This document shows positions 23,746-33,002 of a stretch of DNA of 64,000 nucleotides, in pieces (within the stretch, counting starts at the first letter, position 1; every line of letters starts with the position of its first letter). Position numbers and translations under genes: made by a program. The stretch is from Apiosordaria backusii. Lineage: Eukaryota; Ascomycota; Sordariomycetes; Sordariales; Lasiosphaeriaceae. Below the pieces are notes generated by a model. That model worked only from the letters and a program-made list of their open reading frames with translations, was not told the DNA's origin and made no database searches. The DNA lies in assembly GCA_030549205.1 (NCBI GenBank), contig JAUKTV010000005.1, positions 620,001 to 684,000 on the forward strand, written 5' to 3'.

Positions 23746-24110
23746 TTTGCGATAGAGTGTCCTGCTATGTATCGTTGGATATTTGCGAAGGTAAGAGGCC
23801 GAATTGCAGGTGGGATGGGATGGGATGGAAGCTCTGGCCAAAATTTTTGAGAGCTTGCGGTCGCAGAACCTCGATGGCTTTCCTTATCTTATCTGTTACG
23901 CAGCCGCGTATCATCTTCGTAATTTACACTAGTTTCTGCGTGCATGAGATGAAATACTACGTAATCATCACCCCTCCGACAATCGCACAACCACCACCAC
24001 CACCACTTCACCAAAAAAGCTACCCCGCCAAAACGTCACTCACTAATCAGCCCCCTTTTTCACCCCCTATTTTTCCTCACCACCCCTTTCCTGAACATCA
24101 GTCAACCACC
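23746..24110. promoter_or_regulatory. Bidirectional promoter FAF1 / HIS6
   Basis: The 365-bp divergent intergenic region holds CCAAAATTT at 23838-23846, about 95 bp upstream of FAF1. It resembles the A/T core of the yeast ribosomal-RNA-processing element, and the same nine bases recur in the NOC3/UTP10 promoter. Near HIS6, TCACTCA at 24036-24042 is one base from the Gcn4/Cpc1 site TGACTCA. Both assignments are tentative. Confidence 0.4.
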
Positions 24111-24944
24111 ATGACCCGCTTCCGCCCCTGCATAGACCTCCACGCAGGCCAAGTCAAGCAAATCGTCGGCGGCACCCTCGACTCCAAAACCTCCTCCCTC
24201 CTCACCAACTTCGTCTCCCCCCACCCCCCTTCCTACTTCTCCAACCTCTACAAAGAAAATGACCTCCAAGGCGCTCACGTCATCATGCTCGGCCCGGTCA
24301 ACAGAGAAGCTGCTATTGAATCTCTGGCGGCCTGGCCCGGTCATCTGCAAGTAGGAGGGGGCATCAACGAGACCAACGCCCAGGAGTGGATAGACCGCGG
24401 AGCGTCAAAGGTGATCATCACATCGTATCTGTTTCCTAACGGGACGTTCTCCCAGGAGAGGCTGGACAAGGTTCTGGCTGCGCTGGGCGAGGATAAAGAA
24501 AAGCTGGTGATTGATTTGTCGTGCAGGAGGAAGGGGGAGGATAGGTGGTTTGTGGCGATGGACAAGTGGCAGACGATTACGGATATGGAGGTTTGTGAGG
24601 GTGTGTTGCTCACTTTTCTACGGTTCTATGTGGGCTTAGTTGACTGACAGTGAGACACAGAATCTATCAAGCAACTGGAGCCATATTGCTCAGAGTTTCT
24701 CATCCATGCTGCCGATAATGAGGGCTTACAGCGTGGAATTGACGAGGCGTTGGTGGCCAACCTGGCCAAGTGGTGCAGTATTCCTGTCACATATGCCGGC
24801 GGTGGCCGGAATCTAGATGATTTGGAAATGGTCAAGAAGTTGAGCGGGGGTAAGGTCGATTTGACAATTGGCAGCGCGCTGGATTGCTTCGGCGGGAGCG
24901 GTGTCACGCTGAAAGAGTGTGTTGAATGGAACCAAAAACAGTAA
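24111..24944 (+). CDS. HIS6: HIS6, ProFAR isomerase (histidine biosynthesis)
   Basis: This enzyme (EC 5.3.1.16) converts ProFAR to PRFAR, the fourth step of histidine synthesis, in the cytosol. Exon 1 is 24111..24600, the intron is 24601..24660 (GTGTGT...ACACAG) and exon 2 is 24661..24944, giving 257 aa, the usual length of eukaryotic His6. A (beta/alpha)8 barrel fills the chain. The first catalytic aspartate is in RPCIDLHAGQVKQIVGGT, the mid-barrel motif is LQVGGGIN, the second catalytic Asp strand is VIDLSCRR, and the phosphate-binding ends are EFLIHAADNEGL, VTYAGGGRNLDDL and VDLTIGSALDCFGG. Of the candidate donors near 24590, only GTGTGT at 24601 keeps the conserved frame (TDMEVCEESIKQLEPYCSEF). 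It is convergent with NOC3, with a 108-bp gap between stops. Confidence 0.97.
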
Positions 24945-25052
24945 TGACCACTTGAAAATGAAATAAACAAAATATCCTCTTAATGCTTCATTTTCGCCGC
25001 TAACATTAAACCTAAACATATACTAACACTTTGGCTAACACCAGGTACATGA

Positions 25053-27107
25053 TCAGAGATTCTTGAGCTCCTTCTCCATATTCTTCAGCTCTTCCCTGAC
25101 CTTGGGGCAATAATGCTTCTTCAAAAGCTCTCCTTCCCAAATAGTCGTGGCAAATGGATTGCTTCCCTCAACGCTTTCAGCCAAGGGCTTGAATGTCCCG
25201 TCCATCTTTCTCTCTTCGGTGTTCCACAGCGCGTTAACCTTCCTGCCGTGTGTGTGCACCACTTCGCCCAAAAGTCCCAGCATTGCCTGGCACGACTTCT
25301 CGGGTAGCTGCAACGCCACCGACATGAGCTGCTTGGTGAAAGCAGCCAGACGAAGAGGCGGTACGGACCGGATGTTCCACGGCGGAAGGAGCACACCACT
25401 CAAGCAGCGCATAAGTAGGACTGTCGTGGTCTGAACGTTGATCTTGCTGCCTCTGCGAGTGCTGCCGCCTGATTCATCATTCGGGTCGGAAAGGTGGAGA
25501 GATTTGGCACCGAGCTCAAGGTCAGGATTGACGGAAAGTGGCAAGAGACCCCGGTATAGATGAGTGATAAAGTAGGAAAGGTCAAGATGCAAGTCGGTGC
25601 GAGCATTATGAGCATCTTGGCCCTCCAAAAGGGCAAATGCCGTGACCGTGCACAGAAGGGATTCTCTGCTGGTGTCCCGGATTACTTCCTCCTCATCATC
25701 TTCATCCGCCATTTGCTCGTCCTCCTCCTCTTCCTCGGGCATTTCGCTGTAACGAATGAGTTGCTTCAGGGCTTCAAGGAGATCGCCAAAGAAGTCCTGG
25801 TTGATGAGATGAGCGTATTGGGCTAAGCCTTCGAGGACAGCTCCCATAAGGTGTGGCACTCGTTCCTTCAGAACCCGGAAATAGGTTGCAAAAACCATCT
25901 TGAGAGTTTCCGATTGCATCTTCTCTCTTTCTTCATGGCTGACCGCAGCGTCTGCGTGAGCCATGACCTTTTCGGCCTCTTTTTGCTCCTTCATAAGCTT
26001 GCGTTCCCGCTTCGTGCGAAACTGCTTCTTCTGTTTAAGCTTCTTCCCATTGAACCCATCACTGGGACGTTCAGCCCTGTCCTGAGAGGCCTTGCCGGCA
26101 AACTCGCCAAGAAGTCGAAGGTGAAGGAAAGTGTTGAGTACACTTTCATCAACACGGTATTCCTTGGCCCTCATCATCTTACTGAGCAGAGAGACTGCTT
26201 CCATGGATGCGTTCCCTTCCTCGTCTTCCCTGAACAGAGTCTCCAGGGCCTCCCTGCACTTGACAAAATCAGCATCAACTCTGCGAGTGCTCAGCTTCTT
26301 CACCAATATCCTCAGCAGCTCGCCCCTGAAATTGAAGTGTGGTACTGAGTTGACCAGCGTACAAGCGCAGGTGATTGCAATGGTGGAAATCGGCTGGCCG
26401 CGCTTGGTCTTCTCGGTAGATGCCGAAGCAGCAAAATGAGCGAGCTTTTTGATGTATCCCTGATAGCCCGTCACCAGCGCCTGCTCATACGTCCGCAGCC
26501 GCTTGACTTCCTTGGACAGCTTCTCGCCCGCCTCCTCGGTAGCAGGTCGTATCCGGTAGCCGGGGATAACATCTTTGTAGACTGTCATCTGCGTAACCAT
26601 GCAGATCTTCTTGATAGCCATGATCGGAGAATCGCCAATCCTGGACATGGCCTTGAACGCACCCGGGTATTCCTCAGGATCCTCGTTCAATTGCGTCGCA
26701 ACCTTGGCAAGCTCTTCCTGGGCCCGTCGGATTTGTTCACGTTCGGGGATTTGGGGCTCCTCGGGTGCAGCCTCCTCTTCGTCTTCGGGTTCCGCATCGT
26801 CGTTATCTTCGCCTTCAAGCCATTCGGTGTCGCTGGCTACAGACGCGGCATCGTCCTCCTTCACAGCCCAAGTTCCTCCGGCAGTCCTGGAAGGAAGCCT
26901 TCCGCCCTCGGCAGCTGCCTTTCTCGCATCCTTTTTCTTGCCTTTCCGCGATCGCTCTTCATAGCTTTGTTCGAGGTTCCAGTTGGCGGCGGTTTTGAAG
27001 AACTGCTTCTGGACTTTTGAGTCGTTTCCGTTTGATCCATCGGTTGTTTCCCGAGAAGGAGAGACTCTTCTCCTCTTGGAGGGACGCAAGGTTAACGAGT
27101 CGGCCAT
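25053..27107 (-). CDS. NOC3: Nucleolar complex protein 3 (60S export/maturation)
   Basis: Noc3 works with Noc2 in late nucleolar and nucleoplasmic maturation of pre-60S particles and, in yeast, has also been linked to replication licensing. This is a single exon of 684 aa (yeast Noc3 is 663). I start at MADSLTLRPSKRRR (27107); the frame is open for a further 37 codons upstream, but those residues look non-conserved. The N-terminus is basic and includes an NLS-like SKRRR. An acidic stretch follows at about residues 100-130. The Noc3 domain has FKAMSRIGDSPIMAIKKICMV and VYKDVIPGYRIRP, and a CBF/Mak21-type region covers the C-terminal half. A Lys-rich segment (KKLKQKKQFRTKRERKLMKE) lies mid-protein. 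It diverges from UTP10 across a 527-bp shared promoter, so two ribosome-assembly genes may be co-regulated. Confidence 0.95.
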   Translation of the reverse strand: MADSLTLRPSKRRRVSPSRETTDGSNGNDSKVQKQFFKTAANWNLEQSYEERSRKGKKKDARKAAAEGGRLPSRTAGGTWAVKEDDAASVASDTEWLEGEDNDDAEPEDEEEAAPEEPQIPEREQIRRAQEELAKVATQLNEDPEEYPGAFKAMSRIGDSPIMAIKKICMVTQMTVYKDVIPGYRIRPATEEAGEKLSKEVKRLRTYEQALVTGYQGYIKKLAHFAASASTEKTKRGQPISTIAITCACTLVNSVPHFNFRGELLRILVKKLSTRRVDADFVKCREALETLFREDEEGNASMEAVSLLSKMMRAKEYRVDESVLNTFLHLRLLGEFAGKASQDRAERPSDGFNGKKLKQKKQFRTKRERKLMKEQKEAEKVMAHADAAVSHEEREKMQSETLKMVFATYFRVLKERVPHLMGAVLEGLAQYAHLINQDFFGDLLEALKQLIRYSEMPEEEEEDEQMADEDDEEEVIRDTSRESLLCTVTAFALLEGQDAHNARTDLHLDLSYFITHLYRGLLPLSVNPDLELGAKSLHLSDPNDESGGSTRRGSKINVQTTTVLLMRCLSGVLLPPWNIRSVPPLRLAAFTKQLMSVALQLPEKSCQAMLGLLGEVVHTHGRKVNALWNTEERKMDGTFKPLAESVEGSNPFATTIWEGELLKKHYCPKVREELKNMEKELKNL

Positions 27108-27634
27108 TTGCGCAAATGCAGGCTGGCAGTTGTTGTGTTTTAGTTGAACAATGGCTGGGATCTCGGTCTCCCCAAGCCTGGAATTTTTTTCTGGACCCTG
27201 ATGGACGAGCAGCTGCATCCCACCAAAGCTAGCCTTATCGGCAACAGGCGATTGGGTGAAGCTTTCTTATCGGACCCACTTCCCCAAAATTTCTAGAGTT
27301 CAACGTGATTGTCGCAAAAGTTGCAGTTCTCTGGGACTGAACCTCAAAGCCGCCATACACCCAAGGCGATCGCAAACAAACAAAAGAAGTCTCCTCCGTT
27401 TGATCCTTTCTCGGAAGGCGCGGTAGGCTGACCAGCACATAATTGCCAATTGATCCATTCCTTCTCAAAAGGCGCACCTCCAATTCGTGACCGCACACCG
27501 ACCACGAACAACGAATACGCCTGTCAAAAAACGAGACTCCTCCGAGCAAAGATACACCGTCAATTCGCGGTTACATGCCGATTACGATCAGTTAATACGC
27601 CCTCATTCCGCAAGTACATGCATATATAGACATC
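27108..27634. promoter_or_regulatory. Bidirectional promoter NOC3 / UTP10 with decayed direct repeats
   Basis: The 527-bp divergent region drives two ribosome-biogenesis genes. It contains CCAAAATTT at 27284-27292, shared with the FAF1 promoter. A 51-bp direct repeat, 27471-27521 and 27551-27601, is exactly 80 bp out of phase; 33 of 51 bases match and 15 of 18 differences are transitions. A second related pair is at 27408-27421 and 27462-27475, differing only by GG to AA. A minimal uORF, ATG CAT ATA TAG at 27618-27629, ends five bases before the UTP10 ATG. Confidence 0.6.
27471..27601 (+). repeat. Imperfect 51-bp direct repeat (two copies, 80-bp period)
   Basis: The copies are 27471-27521 and 27551-27601, aligned without any gap. 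Differences are mostly C/T or G/A, with the right copy carrying T or A at 11 of 15 transition sites. This bias resembles the footprint of repeat-induced point mutation, though the repeat is far shorter than normal RIP targets. Confidence 0.75.
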
Positions 27635-30600
27635 ATGTCTTCCCTACAGGAACAACTTAAACAGGTTCAGGCCAACACGCGGGCCATTCTTAACGGCAAG
27701 CTCGCCAAGGCTTCCCACTCGAAATCCCTGATCTTCGAGCCCCAAGCCGCCGCTGGCCAGACCTATGCCGACATCTACACAGTATGCCGCGAAGGTTTCG
27801 ACGAGCTATGTACCATAGACAGTCGCTTTAGGCCCTTCGCCGCCCATCTGTTCAGCGAGCAGAGTCAGCAGGCCGATCGGTTGCAGATGACGGCCGAGGA
27901 GAACACCGTGCTGGACAAGCATGTGGAATCATTTCTTCACCTCGCGGGCGCTCGATTGCAGTTGATGCCAGCTATCAAAGCCATTGAGTGGCTGATTCGG
28001 AGATTCCGGTGCGTTTTGTCTCTCACCATACTATGACCAAGTGCTGACAGTGTAAAACAGGATTCACGAGTTCAACACACGTACATTAATCACCTGCTTC
28101 CTCCCATTCCACACCATCCCAGTCTTCGTCACATTGCTCTCGATCCTCCCTAGCAAACTGCCCCACGAGTACAAGTTCTTGGACCCCTATATTCGGTCTT
28201 TGACAAACCCACCGATCGAGGTTATCGTTACGCAAGCGACTAACCACCGCGAGCTGCTGTCCACCATTTCCGAGTACATGCTCGAACTAGGCGAGAAGAA
28301 GCACGACTACCATGCCATCAACATGCTATGGTTCAGTGTCATGACACAATCTGTCAACGCCATGATCGACAAGGGGCGCTCCGGAAACAAGGCTATCCAG
28401 CTGGAAAATACCCAAAAGCTTCTGCAGCAGGTTACCCCAGCGTTGAGCCGAGCAATGATGATGAGGCAAAGTTGGGAGATTCAAATTTCCAGTTACATGC
28501 CCGTTCTTGTCTTGGCCAGGAAGGGTCGCCTGAACGACGCCGCCCTCGTCGCTTTTATGGATCAGCTTGTGACTGGGTGGACAACCAGGACAGTTGATCA
28601 AGGTCTTCTGACCTTAGCTTGTCTTGCGTACGGCCGCGCGGCAAAGCCTGTCCCGTCGCGGGTCGCCAAGGCCCTTCTCAAGGTTGACGATCTTGTAGGT
28701 AAATTCAAGGTGATTCATGAAACGCAGTGTGTGCGCAAGCTGGCAAATGGGACTGCGCTGGCTTTCGTGGATAGGCTGTCTAAGAAGGGAAATCTTCGGG
28801 CCCTTCAGGAAGTAAAGGCTATTCTTCTGGGTAACTTCCTTGACCAGATGCAAGTCAAGGTTGTCTACAAGTCATTGCTTCTGGCAGCCCACAAGCTCAA
28901 TGACGAGCTCGACCCAGACGGAACTATTCGCAAGGAACTGGCGTCTACTCTCGTGAGCCTTGCACAGCTCAAAGACAAGAATGGTGATGCTATTCGCGCC
29001 GCCATTGAAGAGGTCGATTTCAACATTGAGGAGCTCGAGCTCAAACTGGGGGCCGCCATCCGCCCCAAATTGACAATCGCCGAGGGGTCGGATGACATGA
29101 TGGAGGGCGTGGAGACCGCGGCAGTTGAAGAAAGGCCGAGCCTGGACTCAACCCTTCAGCAAGTTGAAAAGCTCCAGCCATCGACCACTTCGTGCCTTTC
29201 TCAGGAATCTGGCTTGTTCAACGACCTCTGCGCAGTCTTTATGTCTGCTGCGATCGAACAAGCAGATCTGGACAGATTTGATGCCGCCCCAGTCCTCAGC
29301 CGTGAACAGGCCCTCAGCAACGCGTTCTATTTCAGCTTTTATATGCGAGTTTGGTGTGGCCCGTACCCTACGTTGGCCAAGGCGGTCGCTCTGGAACGGG
29401 TCAAAAACCGCGTCAAGGAAAGCGAGTCTGCGGATATCGATCTGCAGGCCATTGCTCTCTATGCTGCTGTTGCCCTGGCCGATCCCTCGAAAAAGGTCCG
29501 TCGTGCTGCTGCAGATCTGATCGCGGTCCTCAAAGCCACTCTCAAGGGTGCTACAAAAACTATCTGGGGCTCGAAGGACCTGTATGGCACGGCCGGCTTT
29601 TCCAACAGCTTGGACTCTGCCGCTTCCAAGTGTCTTCTTGATTCCGTCCTGATTCCATCTTTGGAGGAAGCTGTCACTCATGAAGAGCAAGTTGCAATCA
29701 TTATTGCCAGTGCGCTGGAGAATTCCAAAACTGGGGATAAGAAAACGAGGCTGGCGATTCTCAAGTTTTTTTGCGCACACGTCACAGAAACACCACTGCT
29801 CACTGTCAAGGTCCGTTTGCTTGAGGCCATCAATAAGGTTAAGAGCATCGCCGGCACTTACAGGACCGATCTGTTGCTTGACATGCTTCGCTCGTGGGCC
29901 GCCCTTACCAGCACCGAGGCTACCGAGCGTGCTGCTTTGGAGTCATTGGGCGAAAAGGCGCTTGATCAAGCAGCTGTTGAGGCTGTCGTCCCAAGCCACA
30001 CTGATGGGCTGGAATTGCTCTTCCAACTTGTCAAGGATCCTCAGACTAGACCAACTCTCGTTGGCGCTATTTTCGAGCGCATCACCAAGATGTGGTCGTC
30101 TATGAAGTCTCAAGCCAAATTGTCGACTGCCAACGTCATGCTTGACTTGTCACAAACCCCTGGCCAGGGTGTTGCCGCCGTTGAAGCTGCAGGTCTCTTG
30201 AAGAAGGTTGACTTAACCACGGATATTCTCCTGGCTTTTGTTGATTCCCTTCAATACGATGATTCGAGGATGGCAACGGAGGCTCCTGCTACCAAACGCA
30301 GACGTACCAGCACAGTGGGCCAGGACGTGAGCACAAACGTCATTAGTCCAGAGGTTCACAAGGCTGTCAAGAAGATGAACTTTGTGCTTGAGCTCGTTCA
30401 GGGTTCTAAACCCGAGAATCACCCTGAGCTCCTTCCTAGTCTTTTCACCACTCTGACGGACATTCATCACCTCAGAAAGCTTGTCGGCTCTGAGCTGGGA
30501 TACATGCAAACACTGGTTCTCAGCAGTATCGGCGCCATGATCCCCGCATATGACAACAACAAGGATTTGACAATCGATGCTTCTGTCGGTTATGGTGATG

Positions 30601-33002
30601 TCTTGGCGGCCTGTGTTCAGAACTCTTCGAGCACCCAGGTCACAAATGAGGCTCTCCTGGTAGTTGCCAGCCTGGCACGCACGGCTCCCGACGTTGTGTT
30701 GCAAAGCGTTATGCCGATTTTCACCTTCATGGGAAGCTCGGTGCTTAGACAGGCTGACAACTATTCTCAATCCGTTGTCAAGAAGACTGTTCAACAGGTT
30801 ATTCCGCCGTTGATTTCCACTTTCCGCAGCAAGGGGCGGAACCTAGTAACCAGCACCAAGGATCTCTTGGCCAGCTTTGTTACAGCCTACGAGCACATTC
30901 CTCCTACTAGGAAGCGAGAGATTTTTATTTCTCTCGTTGAGAACCTCGGGCCAGATGACTTCTTGTTTGCTGTGCTTGCTATGTTCGTTGACAGATATGG
31001 CGCAACGGATGAGATGTTTGCTTTCACATCATACATTATGAGCTGCTTCTCTGTGGAGGTCCAGCTCCACTCTCTGATCAAGTTCTTGGACTTGGTGAGC
31101 GACATCTTCAAGCCTAAGCCTGCGCTCTCCACCAGTCTTATTGGTAACGGTTCCGACGTGGATAAGACCGCCCTGAAACAGCTTACGCTTCTCCCCCACC
31201 TTCTCTCCAATAGCCGCCTGAAGCAGGAAATCACTGCCCTGGCCGAGAGGGATGACATGGAATCCGTCAAGATTCGGGACTCGTATGCCAAACTTCTGGA
31301 AGGCATCCTGTCCTTGGCGAGCAGCCTCAAAGCAAAGAAGGCCCTCTACAACCGCTGTGGTGATGCCTTGGCCAAGCTGCTTAACCTGCTGTCTATCGCC
31401 GAGTTCATCAAGAGCGTGGACTCGTTGCTGAACAGACCGGACGTTGGCCTGCGCCGCAAGGTGTTGCAAGCTCTGGAGCTTCGCGTCGACAAGGAGAGTA
31501 CGGGCGATCCCAAGTCGCGTGAGGCTTTGCTGGCATTCTTGCCTCAGTTGACGGCCGTCATTCGGGAGTCTGATGACATGAACTACAAGCACACGGCTGT
31601 GACGTGTGTTGACAAGATCTCGGAGAAGTACGGCAAAAAGGATCTCGATGCTGTTGCCGCTGCTGCCCAGACTATCGCTGGTGACCACTGCCTCGGCCAG
31701 TCATCTCAAGCTCTCCGGCTTATGGCGCTGTTGTGCTTGGCTTCGCTTGTGGACGTCCTTCAAGATGGCATTGTGCCTGTCCTTCCCGTGGCTATTCCCA
31801 AGACTTTGGGATACTTGGAGGAGAGTCTGACTGGTGAAAAACCCAACACTGAATTGCACAACGCCTCGTATGCATTCATTGCTGCGTTGGCCCAGCACAT
31901 CCCCTACATGATCTCGGGAGCTTCCCTGGATAGACTCCTTGCTTGCTCCAACGCCTCAGCCGCTGCTGACCTTGACCAAGAGTCTGCCCGCAACCGTTCT
32001 CACTGCCTGCAACTCTTGGCTAAGTTGGTCGACCCCAAGGTCATCTATACCGCGCTGAACAACAACTGGGCCAATGCTGCCAACTCTGGGTTCGCTGCCA
32101 TTACCGAATACCTTGAGATCCTCGGCCTGGCACTCGACAAGCATGCTCGTTCGGTCGTCACCAAGAACATCAACATCCTGTCTGAAATCTTCACCAAGAC
32201 CCTTGATCTCCGGAGAATGATCGCCACAGGCGAGATCAAGACCGAGCTCAGCGTCGCCCAACTCGAGAAGATCGACAGCCTCATCATCGAGACTGCCCTC
32301 AAGATGATCTACAAGCTTCACGATGCCGTCTTCCGACCTGTCTTTTCGAAACTCGTCGAATGGGGTTGGTCCGGCCTCCCCAAGAGCGACGTCAGCGGCC
32401 GGACTTTGAGGTTGGCCAGCTTGTACACCTTCCTCGACGCCTTCTTTGAGGGTCTCAAGTCCATCATCACCAACTACGCCTCGTATATTGTCGACAGCGC
32501 GAGCAGTATACTGTCCGGGACAAACTTTGCCGATGCCAGCGAGAAGCTCCTATGGAAACGGGTTGTTCGCACACTGACAACATGCTTCAAGCACGACCAA
32601 GATGGGTTCTGGCAGGCACCGGCGCATTACAATGCCGTTGCTCCGGTTTTGGTTCAGCAATTCTTGCATGCGGCGAACTTTGACGCGACAGAGGAGTTGA
32701 TCCCGGCTGTGGTGGAGCTGGCGGCGGCGGTGGACTCGCAGGAGCACAGGAAGGAGCTGAATACGAGCTTGTTGAAGCATTTGGAGTCGCCGGTCGTGGC
32801 TGTGAGGTTGGCGGTTATCAAATGTCAGCAGGGTCTGACGGAGAGATTGGAGGAGGAGTGGTTGAGAGGGTTGGCGGAGATGCTGCCGAGGATTAGCGAG
32901 TTGCAGGATGATGAGGATGAGGGGGTGGAGAGGGAGAACGCGAGGTGGATTGTGGGGATTGAGGAGAAGTTGGGGGAGAGTTTGGATTCGATGTTGCAGT
33001 AA
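27635..33002 (+). CDS. UTP10: U3 small nucleolar RNA-associated protein 10 (UTP10/HEATR1)
   Basis: Utp10 is a very large subunit of the t-UTP/UtpA complex in the small-subunit processome, required for rDNA transcription and 18S rRNA production. Exon 1 is 27635..28008, the intron is 28009..28060 (GTGCGT...AAACAG) and exon 2 is 28061..33002, giving 1771 aa against 1769 in yeast. The N-terminus MSSLQEQLKQVQANTRAILNG and the join IRRFR-IHEFNTRTLITCFLPFH are conserved. The U3snoRNP10-type region lies around residues 200-320, HEAT-like helical repeats run through the middle, and the BP28CT domain lies roughly at residues 1480-1640. The C-terminal sequence RISELQDDEDEGVERENARWI is the typical Utp10 end. 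A decayed partial copy of this 3' coding end lies about 340 bp downstream. Confidence 0.97.

Noticed and set aside
23811..23828. GGGAT repeats resembling telomere sequence
   Set aside because: Only three short units, not the fungal TTAGGG repeat, and inside the FAF1 upstream region.
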